Of a stretch of DNA of 64,000 bases, positions 26,585-38,244 are shown in pieces (the first letter of the stretch is position 1; the number at the start of each line of letters is the position of its first letter). The notes beneath the pieces are model-generated. The model was not told where the DNA came from. It did no database searches and worked only from the letters and a program-made list of their open reading frames with translations. This DNA is from Pezizomycotina sp. ARF18 (lineage: Eukaryota > Ascomycota), in contig AZLU01000002.1 of NCBI GenBank assembly GCA_002224055.1, forward strand, positions 734,827-798,826. Reading direction: 5' to 3'. The translations under genes were made by a program, and so were the position numbers.

Positions 26585-26707
26585 TTATTTTTTGACCACC
26601 GTTGACATTGCAATGGGCTCGTAAGCGGTTTCTCCCGTTATCATTCTCTTCATCAAAGCGACGTAGCGCTCAATATAGGGGCCCTCCTGGAAGCCATGCC
26701 ATCGTAA
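26585..26707 (-). other. Coding-like fragment, unrecognised
   Basis: On the minus strand about 40 codons read RWHGFQEGPYIERYVALMK, then RMITGETAYEPIAMSTVVKK and a stop at 26585. The composition and pattern are protein-like and unlike the surrounding frames. A possible upstream continuation lies at 26736-27065 (VDKENTGKIFHVLPARM). I do not recognise the family; it may be the C-terminal exon of a frame-broken gene. Confidence 0.35.
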
Positions 26708-29660
26708 TGTTTTATTATAATCTTAACTGGAACCGTTAGCCCAGGATGTTGCTTGAAGCTCTTGCAGCTACCATAATTATAACCAGGAATTCAAATGGAA
26801 TGGTTATCGATAATTGCGAGGTGCTATGCAATTGAAACGGGCGTCGGTTCCTGAGTTGCCTCATCCTTGCAGGAAGCACATGAAAGATTTTCCCGGTGTT
26901 TTCTTTATCTACTCTAATGGTGAGATCGTTATAACTTGAGAAGGGAAGAGAAAAAGTGTAACCAGAGCTTAGGAGCTCGGAAGAGACTGGGAAGCTATAA
27001 GCTGAAGAACAGGAAAAGAATGTATCATAGCACGTGTTTGTACACCAATAAGGGATTATTCTCATTTGTGAGGCTGATGGATCCGAAGTCTTTTGTTCCG
27101 TTCACCAGGATCGCTTTTCGTGAAGAGCTTTTCTTTCTGTTGGGTAAAATAACTCTAATAGGAGGCGCCACTCTCTAAGATGTCCGATATTCTAACTGCT
27201 TACGATCCGAGTAAATATTGAAGACATAGTAAGAAGTTGACAACTTTGCCTGGATTTCCAGTCATTTCCGATGCCAGCTCCCTTCCAGCTCCTTCCTGTA
27301 TAACCCGTATAAAGTTCTGGAAGCACCAGAATCAGTAATTGATACCAGCCATTTGACTCTATTAACTTAGGATCCTCCCTCAGGTTCCCACCAGGTTTCA
27401 GGGAACCATCTCCCGCCAAGCCTATAAATGAGTAGCTAAACATTTACAAATTGATCTCCTAACGTTAACTTCAAAGTATTACAACTAATAGAGTGCTAGC
27501 TATGATGATATAAGGTCTATATACTGGTGATAATTTGTCAGTGAGTTCGCTATGAGGGTCTTACCATCTGGGAGATTACTTAAACAGAAGTGGAATACAT
27601 ATTTACACAATTTTCAGCACTTGAAAGATATAAAATAGCCTGATGTGGACGTCGAGATTTGTACCTCTACAATTAACAATGTTTGTCTAGTAAAACGTGA
27701 AATACGGTTCACTTTCCTTCAGAAGTTTCATTTTGCTGACAAGCATAGCAGCCAAGAGAATATATTGTTTCACAGAGAAGGGGGGAGCACTGGGTCGCTG
27801 GGCCAATAGGGCCTTTAGAGCCTTAACAGTTACGTATTTACGAAAATTGATCTTAGTATTCTAGGTAGAGAAGATTACGCAAAAGTTAAGCACTGGAAGG
27901 GCAGTAAGCCTTTTATTCGCCCGGTGTTCGTTATCGCAATTGAAGTATTTTACAAAAGTCTTTTTGAAATCTTAATGCCATATGTCCGATGCGTGATGAA
28001 ACCAAGAAACTCGCAAATAAAAACTCTTTTCAGCACTGTCTGCATCGCTTAGAAGAACTAATAGATTGCGACGATGAAATACAAAAACGTTCATCATCTT
28101 AGAGTACTCCGCAAAGAAAAGCAACTGCAGTCCGCCGGCTATTCTGCCCTCGTTGTCGCAAGTAGTTTCATCCACGAATCCTTCTTGAACAGACAACCAA
28201 TAAAGGATTTAGAGTTGGGTTCATCACATCCGGCATTCACTACGGATACCAAAACTCAACTGGCTATGCATAAAACAAGTCTTCATCACCCCCACGGTCT
28301 CTCAGTCGCCGATTAGACCAGACGTGCTTTGTAAGTCCGCATATATTCTGACATTGTAGACTCAAGCCAATCATCCTAATCCAATATTGCGTTATTCTAA
28401 TCCACGGAGTACTTCTTGAATGTAACAAAAAATAGCAAAACTCTAAACGGCTTTTACGTAATGACGGAGGTATACCTCCATGTGGATTGGATGGAGTATG
28501 CGATGCATCCAGTTGAGATCATAGCGTTGATCTACAGTCCTTAAGTACGTGTATGCAATGGCAAGATTACATGTCCACATACTCGCTAAGTCTTTCTTCG
28601 AAAATCAGTGAAGAACCATACATGTAAGTCGCGATTAACGACCACAGAGGTCATGTATCTATAGTCTTCTCTAATATTCCCATACACAAATCGAGACTTT
28701 GACTTCCCCACGAGATGGAAAGATAAAAACAAATACTTTCAGGGTTTAGATTCGCCTAAACGGCCACCAAGCTCAACACCTAAACCGCATAGATATGTTT
28801 TCTAGTCTATAGCACAACCTGGTAGAGACAATTATAATCGCGAGAATTCATCTGTATTCTTAGTTGTATTTCTTAACCGAGTATTCTATCATAGAGTCAC
28901 TCTACAGCTCTGATAGCCTACCCTTTAGCGGCGTGCGAAAGATACCAACCCTTACAGGAAACGACCAGATCGCGGGATCCGGTTGCGTGGGAAGTATCTC
29001 TTAGAAGACAGTGACTCTCGTTTTTGTATTGGAACAATCCTGCAGAAGCAAGAGTTCTTATAAATGAAGTTTCAATAGTCTCTTTGAATATGATAATCAG
29101 CTCATACTGTATCACATATAGCCCCAATTACACAAACTTAGAAGCTTGGATAGATTGCCTTGGATGATTAGTCATTTTCAAGCATCCAGCCTAGACTAGG
29201 TACGAATAATGAAGGCGACAGGATCGCGTATCCCAAAGGATGAACTTAGCTATGAGTGAGTTGAATAGCTCTATTATCCTAGAAATATAGTATACTAAAC
29301 ATCTGTATTCTATTAAGCACGAATCACGATCAAACTTAGTCCTCAGATATTACAGACCAAAACCAGATACAATAAGCTACTCGGATCTAAGCAAAGCTTT
29401 GCTTGTGATACAATTAAACGGCCGTCGCTTGCTGAAACCTGGAGTACTTATATAGGATAAAAGCATTGTGAACACTTCATGCAACTCAAATCTCCAAAGC
29501 CCTTTCAACTGACCCGCGACGTCCTCGGAAATGACCTTTTCTTTCTATGCCAGCTGCCAAAGTGCCAAAAGTGAACAAGGCGTATTTCTTAGCCTTGCAT
29601 TCAGTTACGTATCCGTTATTATCAAGTAAGTAACTGTAATAGCCATACTACTCAAAGTAG

Positions 29661-29916
29661 AAGCTCAGGATATAGCCGGCAGCGACACTAAGCCGGCAGC
29701 GACACTAACCCTTGTCAATGGGGAACCTAGTACCGTTGTTCTCGAAAATTGTATCCACAGCTACGCCAGTTCCGCAACGTATATCCGTATGAAGGCAATG
29801 GAAGAGATTACCCCACGCTTGAAGGTTTCACCACCGAGACCAAACGCTTCGTTTAGCTTCGGCAACCCAGCGTCCGGCGGGGAAATCACGTATACGGTAT
29901 TGATCTCCACAATTTG
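29661..29916 (+). other. Open stretch with two-way coding potential, unrecognised
   Basis: Plus strand is open for about 85 codons without a good start (KPAATLTLVNGEPSTVVLEN, then SFSFGNPASGGEITYTVLI). The minus strand across the same bases also reads protein-like (ISPPDAGLPKLNEAFGLGG). I cannot choose the strand. It contains the 17-bp tandem repeat at 29674-29707. Possibly one exon of a frame-broken gene. Confidence 0.3.
29674..29707. repeat. 17-bp tandem repeat, two perfect copies
   Basis: AGCCGGCAGCGACACTA occurs twice in direct tandem with no mismatch. The 17-bp period is not a multiple of three, so a coding frame through it would shift; this may be a recent slippage duplication or a consensus error. 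Confidence 0.85.
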
Positions 29917-31855
29917 AGCGGGTATAAAACATGCGGTTCACAACGACTAAGCTTTGGTGGAGCAGGTGGTGGGGATAAGAAAAGATTTCTTGGCAAAAGA
30001 ATCGCGACTCAGTTACCGTGCGAACCTTCGTAATTTTGCCTCCGTGCATAATTCTTGCTTTCTCGCGGAATAATCACATGTACACGCGCAACGTGGGGCC
30101 TTTTGCGAATTTTCGACCTATATCGGGGAGTGTCTCGGGAAGCAGAATAATCCTTTATCAATTATTATTAGTTGAACTACGAGAAATCAAAAGAACCCAC
30201 AATGTTCACGAACATACTGCTATGGCGTGACGACATTCGACGAAGAAACAAGATATTCTTCCTCTTCGCCAATGTTATTGTGCATATTGCGAGCCGTGAT
30301 CACAACTTTCGGTAGAAAGAAGCTTGCAATTATTTCACGATAAGAGTATCTCGATACCATAAGCCTTTATTATCAGGCTTTCAATGCAAATTTAACATGA
30401 TATGCTAATACAATAATATACGGAGCCGTAAACAAGAATAAAGACCACCAGGAGTGTGTTTACTAGCCATAAATGTTCGATAAACGGTATTTCAATGAGC
30501 TGCAACGGTTATTTGTCGATATAACGCTAACTATTCTTGACCGCGTAGGTTCGTGCCGACGAGATACTAGAGTTCCAAAGCGCATGTCGCACGAGAACAC
30601 ACGTACATAGTGATCAGATATCATTGGCTTCGAATTTCACTTTATACAGCAGCTTTTACAACAAAAGCCAATTCATGAGCCAATAATTCGTGATAATTGG
30701 GCTATTATCAAGGTCTTTTCAGTAGCACTCCTGTGGAATCTAGAAAAATGAGATAAGAGGTTGTTGCACAAATCGCGACAACGCACTTTTGCCTCCGAGA
30801 ATACCCGTATATATGACAGGAACATTATTATACGTGTGTTCATTTCCGTGCTGCGGCCCTATAGTTACAATTAAGATAAAGTAGATCGCATGATCACGCA
30901 CGGACCACGCCAGCGCATATTTCTGCATTTAAAGTGGAATTTGATTGATCGAGAGATCCGACCGCTTGGTTCTGATATATCTCCGAGAATATAACTGCAG
31001 CCGAGAATGGTCGAATTGCCTTATAACTTCGCAAACACTACAAGCCAACCTTAATACTTAGCTACCTTATAAAGTAAAGTTCAAGTAAGGAAAATCGTCT
31101 CCTCAAAGACTGATGTTTGGTACGTGGGGCAATACTCACTAATACAAAATTTCGTTCCAATTGGTAAACATCATCCATGGGTGAATTCAATAACCCATGC
31201 CTGTTCATGATTGCCCTAGCTCTTATAGAACAATTCCTAGTCACGCATTACCAATGAGAGCGGATTGCGCGCACGTGCATGCACGCTGTGAATTATTTGG
31301 AAACGACCGGGAGTAGTCCGCCGCTGACGAATTTATAATAATACCACGCTCTATTAACACTATAAAAGGCGTGATAATGAAATTTAGCAGGTTCGATCTC
31401 GCGAATTCGAACGCGCTGAAGATGGACTCGTGTGTGCTCTAAATTTGCGTAATTCATAGCGCTATCGCTGGAATGAAGTTTTTCTACGGGCTAAAATGAG
31501 TATCGCTAATGCACAAGCGTAATAAATTTATTTTGTATTAGCTAACTAGTTTTATATTTTCTTTACACATGTGACTCCCAGTACCTTGTTTGAATAATTA
31601 GATTGTTGATTTCTTGAAATTATAACAACTACTACGGAACACTGGTATACGAAATATTGAGATGTGAAGAGTGTTCCTATAGGGTTGAGACTTTGAGATA
31701 TGTCGATGTGCTACGAGTAAAAGAAATAATTCAAGAATTCAATAAGTACAAACAAAAAAGCAGATACGTTAGTAAATAGTATAATATTGGGTCTCACATT
31801 AAATGTTTATAAATAATAATATGTTTCATGGGCGTATTCTGCTTCTTTTACTATC

Positions 31856-32589
31856 TCAAAAGGGAATCAAGTGTCCTAGCAATGAGTCGTCCTTACGATC
31901 TTGATCATCCTTGTCATCCTTCTTGTTCTTGTTATCCTTCTCGTTCTTGTCATCCTTGTCGTCTTTGTCATCCTTGCTGTCCTTGTTATCCTCGCTGTCC
32001 TTGTTCTTGCTGTCGATACTTCCCTCACTATCTTTGCTGCCTTTGCGGTCTTTGCTATCCTTACGTGCGTGCTGTGTTTGCTATGGTCGCTCGACTTTGC
32101 TTGATCATTATCGCTATTTTCTTGAGCGTCTGGTTGCTGCTACCGCCTGATCCGCTGAAGTTGGAAAAATTGACCATATCATTCGAGGCGTTCTGAATCT
32201 TTCCAAGGGCCTTTGACCCCGCATCCTTAAGGCGGCTTGTGACTCCTTTGCTGGTCTTTTCTGCAGTATCTTTCGTCGCGCCGTTGACAGCGTTTCCTGT
32301 GCCATCCACGATAGTGTCTTCGGTGCACCAGTGACGGCTTTTTCACCAGCACCTGTGACGAGATTTTCCGCCACTGGACGAGCAACGGTGGCGACAGTAT
32401 CTTCTACGATAGGTGCACCAACTCCAAAGCCAGTTCTTCCCCTATAGCGGCCTCTTCAGGAATAAGAGGTCCCTGCGGCAGCGGCGCACACTTTTCAAAA
32501 GAGCCAGATGTGCTGCTAGATTAGATAGGAGAGCGATAGTGCTAGAAACACTGAACAGGAAAATCGCTGCAATAGTTGAAGCCTTCATA
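31856..32589 (-). CDS. Putative small secreted protein with Lys/Asp-rich tail
   Basis: The ATG at about 32589 (minus) starts MKASTIAAIFLFSVSSTIAL, a textbook signal peptide (charged N end, hydrophobic core, small residues near the cleavage site). The mature part reads CAPLPQGPLIPEEAAIGEEL, GVGAPIVEDTVATVARPV, then Gly/Ala/Thr/Lys segments (GTGNAVNGATKDTAEKTS, RLKDAGSKALGKIQNASND) and finally a tail of about 55 residues made almost wholly of K, D, N, S, E and R with short DDK/KDN units, ending DSLLGHLIP and a stop at 31856. The same bases on the plus strand give a false Cys/Pro-rich frame. About three indels change the frame. Size (about 235 residues) and composition suggest a secreted or cell-wall protein or effector-like protein of unknown role; no intron is needed. 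Confidence 0.65.
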
Positions 32590-34974
32590 ATGTCTAGCCT
32601 TATTTTCAAATTGAGAATCCTGATGGAAAAGGTAATCAAATAGAAAGGGAGGCTACCGTAAATTGAGGTATATAATGAATGAAAGAGTGCAGTTGTAAGA
32701 AAGAGCGTATACAGGTGGAAGAAATGAGTGTGAGGCTAACAAGTCAATGGTCCAGAGAATATGAGAAGGAAGCGATGTTTATATGAAGAGCTATACAGAG
32801 AGTGAAAGAAACAAGGCTGCAAGTCCTTTCTTATACCCGAAAATTCTGGGTTCCATGGCCAGTAGTAACATTTGTCGCTCACGAGATAGTTTGTATTTCG
32901 TAAATAAGATGCTCGTTTCCTGATGAGATCTTGGCGGAATCTGTAAATATAAATCTCACTTTCAATGTAGATCAATTTGTCGCTTAAGTGACCAGCGTGC
33001 GGATCTCGTCTATTCAATCCAGACATGCTGTTTCCCAATATAAAATTACTTTTGAGGATAATGCTTAAATGAATCAAGTGCGAGGTAAATCGACGTTATC
33101 TGCGAAGGACACTACAGCGTTCGCAGATTTCTCGCAAAAAAACCAAAACAAGTTTCGTTTGACGTCCGGGGGAAACCCAACACCCGACCCTGCGTATAAG
33201 ACGGCGAACCTCTGGCGAGTATCGCTCGAGATCTGAAAAGAATTGCAGTCAGTTTTAAATCCTCAGGCTGTAGCGTCTCATTTGCGGAGATACAGATTTG
33301 AAGGTCTAGATTGCATGAGGGGTGCCTTGAGCTATCTTTCTTGCGATGATATCATTGTTGGTTATGCGGCCGGGAGCTACGAAGAGTTCTCGTTAAAACG
33401 AGAACATAATTGAAATATTGACAACGATAGAGATCGTTTAAAAGATTTTAGAGTAACTATCTTTGGATATATACGGTCCACATTATATCTAGATCGAGAT
33501 CAAATTATCGATAGAATTGCGCCTTGGGCCAACCTTGGAATTTAATTTGCTAGTAACACAGTGTAAATTTTACAGAGGATGCGAGGAAATATCAACGCAT
33601 AGTTAAAATTTTGCACTGCTTTCCGTTTTTAAAACACGGGTTTGAGATTGAGGCAGTATAACATGTTGGAGAAACCCGCTCCCAGAGCTCTGAAAGTCAG
33701 AGATAGGGAACATGAACATGAGCAGAGTGAACACAGCACGCTACGAGAGCCTGATCTTGAAAGAATTTGCGCTTGTATTTTGTAACCCTACTGGCGGATA
33801 CCGATGCGAACAAGTCGACGCGTTGTAATGTTGAACTGAATTCAACCGAGGTGAAACGCCCAGGTTTGTGCGCTAGAGCGCCGCGGTTGTGTATTAATTC
33901 GTTCTTATATATTTTTCAATAGTTAAATTCTGAATCATAGGACCTCATACATCGGATTATTGGCGTTAGTATTATCCGTCAGAGTTTTACTTTGTTCTTT
34001 GGTAAAGTGTCGAATACACATAATACTATAAGACTTGGCTAGTAATTAGGATTATTAAAATACGGTAAATCATGCATTACTATAAAGTAGCTTAACAGTG
34101 CAATCAGAAGAGTACGTTATAATGCATTATAACTGTATTTCTCTTTTTTATATATATTTCAATTATCTTATCTTACAGCCGCCTTATTAAGTAGTATAAA
34201 GGAAGAGTTTTCCACGCAAAAGGCTCAAGTATTATTATATATATCAATCGCTCTGGAAGAGTACTCTACTCAACCTTAAACGCAATTAGCGATGATACAA
34301 GGCTTTATAATTCAGTCAGTAATTTTAACTAAAGTCGGTATAACAAGTACCTTGTGGCAGCACTTCTCCTGGGCTTATACAAGACGCGAAGAATTTTGAA
34401 ACTATCTATACAACTGTATCGAGACACAACTAAGGTGATAGAAAGGGTGGCAAATATCAATGGCTGGGCAAGCCGCTTGACATGTAAAAATAGAAATAGC
34501 GTAGTATCGCAATATCAACAAATGGATAGTCTGAGTATTATAGAAGACACAAACTTAGGGTAAGATTATCACGCTGTTTGGACTTTTATTTCCCGTTGGA
34601 TAAGCCTTGGGCAGAACGTGAAGCTATGAGTAAAAGATAAAGAACCCAAGAAGGTTTGGTATCGCTTAAGTAGACATGTCAAAAACATTTTCGATAAGCG
34701 GCTCGAAGAAAGCGGTCTTCGGTCCATGTCGATTGATACGATTAAGAAAACAATTATTTGGAGAAATCTCAGCCGTAAGATAAGGTAATCCTAGCAATTT
34801 GACGAACAAATGGCCCCCTATAGCTAATTACAGAAGTAGAAACCATGATATTATTGAACTCAAACTATGCTAATGCGGATAACTCTGAGCGCGTAATTTT
34901 AAGAGACGAATAACTTGCTATAAATGAAAAGATTAAAGAAAGTATAAAAATCGACAAACTTTTATTAAACACCA
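32590..34974. other. Intergenic, no gene supported
   Basis: Contains the likely promoter of the secreted-protein gene at its left end. A minus-strand 113-codon frame (32736-33077) has no domain. At 33664 (+) an ATG opens 39 charged codons (MLEKPAPRALKVRDREHEHE) to a stop, followed in another frame by TDANKSTRCNVELNSTEV; this could be a short or broken gene but support is weak. The remainder is AT-rich. Confidence 0.4.
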
Positions 34975-37900
34975 TCCGCACTGGATGTTATGATCGCCCG
35001 CGAGTTCCTCTTCTTTCCCTTTCCGATGACTGTTTCTCTTATCCCGTGTACTTTCTTCATATGCCTCTCGAAGTTTCCCTTCCTATTTGAATCATCTTAC
35101 CGCATCCCGCGACCTCACACTTGTAGTAATTTGTTTCGCTAGAATGTTGTTCCGCGCGTGTCTGTAAAGATTGGAATTTGACGTGAAGGTTTTGTCGCAT
35201 CCGTCTAAGTCGCAAGTCGCCGGCCTAAATTGTAGTTCCAAACGTGTTGGTCATTGGTTGAAGACGATACGCTGGCAACGCTGACATGAGCGGCAGCAGC
35301 TGGTGAGGTGCTAGCAACTTTGTCGGCAGGATTCTGGATACTTGAATTCGTATTGACACCGGGTTCCAGATCTTCTTGTTCATCTTGGATGATGACAGGA
35401 TCGTGTTGGTCTTCGTTATCCCACCCTTTCTGCAAGATTTCGTCGGAAGGGCGAACGCCATTATGGCAGAGCTGATCGGAAGTTTTTGATACAGCTTGAT
35501 TTAGTAATAATTAGCGATCGTGAAAGCCATTATAATTGATTTAAAGGAGGTTTTTTTTGACAGGAAACATTATTGCGTACTTGAGTCTTTGGAGATGCGT
35601 TTCCAAGTGTCAGGGAAGCAGTTAAATTCCCCTGGCGGGTATGTGTGGTCGCATCTTGCTCAAGGCTGAGGATAAATTCGTACTATTTTCCAGTACGGTT
35701 CCTAAAAGGGTTGTAAATTGCGGAGTATTGCATATAAGCGCTAAGGATTTTGATACGGTGACACCGACATTAGTAGCTTAGGATGTATCCTGAAATTACA
35801 TGCTAGCACGGAAGTATTTGGAAACACTCACCCTTCCAAAGCCTGAAATATACGTTTGGAATTGTCGAATTGTTTCGAGAGCCTTCTCTCGTAACAATCT
35901 TAGGACCGCATCCACGAGACTCCTCAATTCTTGAGTGATAGAGGGTAAAGGTCGCACTACCTGATCCTCAAAAGATTCGATCATAAAAATCCGATCGTTC
36001 ACTGCATCTTCTAGGACAGGCGGGCGTGAAGGCCTCGGAACTAGGCTCGGGATCATATTCACAAAGGAAGGAATATGGAGCATCGCTTTCGAAAAACAAT
36101 TCGCCGCATTTATTTATGTCTGTTCCCCGGTTTCCTGGTTATTAAAGCCACTCATACCTGCCGCAATATATGCCTCGGAGAAGGGACAATCAAAATCTCG
36201 AGATTTTACACTTACATTTCATAAATTCTACAACGATTAAAAATACCGAACCAGTCGCGATATCGAGCCATTTAGGCCTTCTCCGTAGAGGTTGAACTGG
36301 AGAGGGAGGTAAGCCGTGCTCAGGGCACATATCGTTCCCTGCCATCGGTGGCAAGTCGTAAATATGCGATGCAAAATCAGCCGCAAGATGCGTATCGACT
36401 TCCATAGCGATCGGACGCAATAAGCATGTTCCGAGCCAATTGCAACCTCTCAAGCTTCGTTGTCATATCATCCCTAAACAGCCGCCAGTCTCTATTTGAA
36501 GCCAGGAGATTGCGTAGTCAATCTCGTCCTGCATCACGTCCACAATTTCATCAAATACGTCCTAGGTTTGTATTTGTACTCTTGCAGCAAGGCACCGTCC
36601 GAGGCGTCTTCAACCACTACCTCTTCATCGCTCAACAGTTTCGAAGTGTGTAAACGCTATGGTAAAAGTCCGCAGGCGTACTTCTGACTGGTGTCGTAAG
36701 CTGAGTCTGGGAGATTGCAAAAGCTATGTGCAAGAAACTATAGACGTCTTCTAATGAGGACAATGTCTTGTGGCTTAGGAATTCATCGAAACAACCAAAG
36801 CCACGCAGAACTAGGTCTCTGTGACTGCCCAAACGGCCAACAAAATCTCTGAAGGCGCGGCTGCTGGAATCGGACTCCGATGCTGCCTTCAACTTATAGT
36901 ATGCTGCCTGGGAAGCCTCGTCAAACCTATCGCGACTGGCGATTGCTTATCGTGCCGGTCTCCGTTAAATGAAGAGTTGTGAGAGGCTTGATCTTCCCTG
37001 GTTCAATAATCACGCCGTTTTCAGGTACGTAACCTTTATATTGGCTCGAGAAGCCATCAGGAGCTATTGGGGATATAGGATCGAGTCGACGAAGGTTTGG
37101 CCTCCTAGTATGCTATTTTGTTCTAGGGAGTCCCTATTGCTGGAAGGCTCGTGGGTATTCTCAAGCACTTCTGGGGAGTAGATATAGCGTGACCGACGGC
37201 TGCCCGCTCAGAATCATACGTATTTGATTCGAAGTTGTGAGGCTGGAGATCTCCCGCAGAGATATTGACAGTGTCTCAGAAGCGTGTAGACTATGCCCTG
37301 CATATCATCGTGGCCGGTATTAGGCTCAAAGACGACTTCTTGGGGAGCTGGGAGCCTCGTAAAATCGACGAACGAATCCAGCGAGAGCGCGGAGTTTGCT
37401 TAGTCGTCATTGACGCTCTCCTCTTTCCAATGCAGGGATTCCTTGAACTTTGGCTAGGAAGACCGTTCCGCTAGATAGGTGATTGGCACGGATATGACTC
37501 CCGCAGGTAGCTAGATCTGTGAAGCGATTTTCCGCGTGGCCTTGGCTTTCGCATGTAACACAAACAAACGGTTTAATGTGCCGTCGACGTGCCTTCCATC
37601 CAAATCAGTCGATGGCCCTAAAGAGCTTTGGGCGAGTATTCACTTACGATAAAAGTGATTTTGGATTTTCACAATTCTTGTCGCACAGACATTCGTAGCG
37701 ACCCGGAACAGGGTGGAGGCTATGCAACTCTAGATTAAGCTTATTGAGCTCCTCATGAATGGCTTGCACCTGGAAAAGAGGGCGCTTTGACGAGGCTGTG
37801 GTGTTCTTATGCACATATTCAGGCATTCCCATAGTCGAACGGCTTTCGATTGATCCATTGTGCCACTGTGATCCGAAGCTTGATTGCTGGAGGTTGTCGA

Positions 37901-38244
37901 GCCACCGGTGTCTAATTTATAAAGTATCCCAGATTAAACTACATGATACTTCATGAAAATAAAAAAGGGGTGTCTTGAATAGAAAAGTCTATATCATCGG
38001 TAACTTACTTGTACTTGCACATAAAACCGAGTCATCCTATTCGCCTGTGCCAATGCTGGATCCCGACTGTGAATCCCCACGGGTCTTCGCTGTGGACGCT
38101 ACAAGCTCCTGGCTTCTCTATCGTGTTCTCCACCATCTTCATTCCGCAAGCTCCTGAACGTTGCAGTCTAGAGCATGGCAGACGAGGACTACTCCATTTG
38201 CGGCAAGGGCACTTCTCGTAGACGGTTTGATCACAGAAACACAT
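34975..38244 (-). CDS. C2H2 zinc-finger protein, putative transcriptional regulator
   Basis: Minus-strand gene with clear C-terminal zinc fingers. Finger 1 reads CDLDGCDKTFTSNSNLYRH then, after a frame change, REQH; finger 2 reads YKCEVAGCGK, then DSNRKGNFERHMKKVHG, giving C-x4-C-x12-H-x4-H in both. After them comes a basic tail (KGKKRNSRAIITSSADG) and a stop at 34975. Upstream are a third finger-like segment (KPFVCVTCESQGHAENRF, TCGSHIRANH, about 37480-37600), an Asp/Ser-rich linker, a helical region (FRDFVGRLGSHRDLVLRGFG, HKTLSSLEDVYSFLHIAFA, about 36700-36890) and NDMCPEHGLPPSPVQPL. The N terminus at 38244 is Cys-rich (MCFCDQTVYEKCPC). Introns with GTAAGT donors are seen near 38006 and 37648. 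This layout is common for fungal C2H2 regulators; target genes are unknown. Several frame changes occur, and two adjacent genes rather than one cannot be excluded. Confidence 0.72.

Larger units (their letters stand above)
24748..31855. other. Gene-poor stretch with two coding-like fragments
   Basis: No complete gene is supported. Two fragments look coding and are listed separately (26585-26707 minus, 29661-29916 plus). A minus-strand frame at about 24750-25000 (GHTFLFPAVIAASFEALVGD) is open for some 85 codons directly upstream of the P-loop gene and might be an upstream exon or chance. A T/A-rich run lies at about 26468-26494. Elsewhere stops are dense in all frames and no transposon domain, terminal repeat or RNA gene was seen. 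Confidence 0.45.

Noticed and set aside
31828-32196. Plus-strand 122-codon Cys/Pro/His-rich frame that looks like a cysteine-rich effector
   Set aside because: It is the complement of the Lys/Asp-rich tail of the minus-strand secreted protein; the minus reading has a signal peptide and natural composition, so the Cys-rich frame is a shadow.
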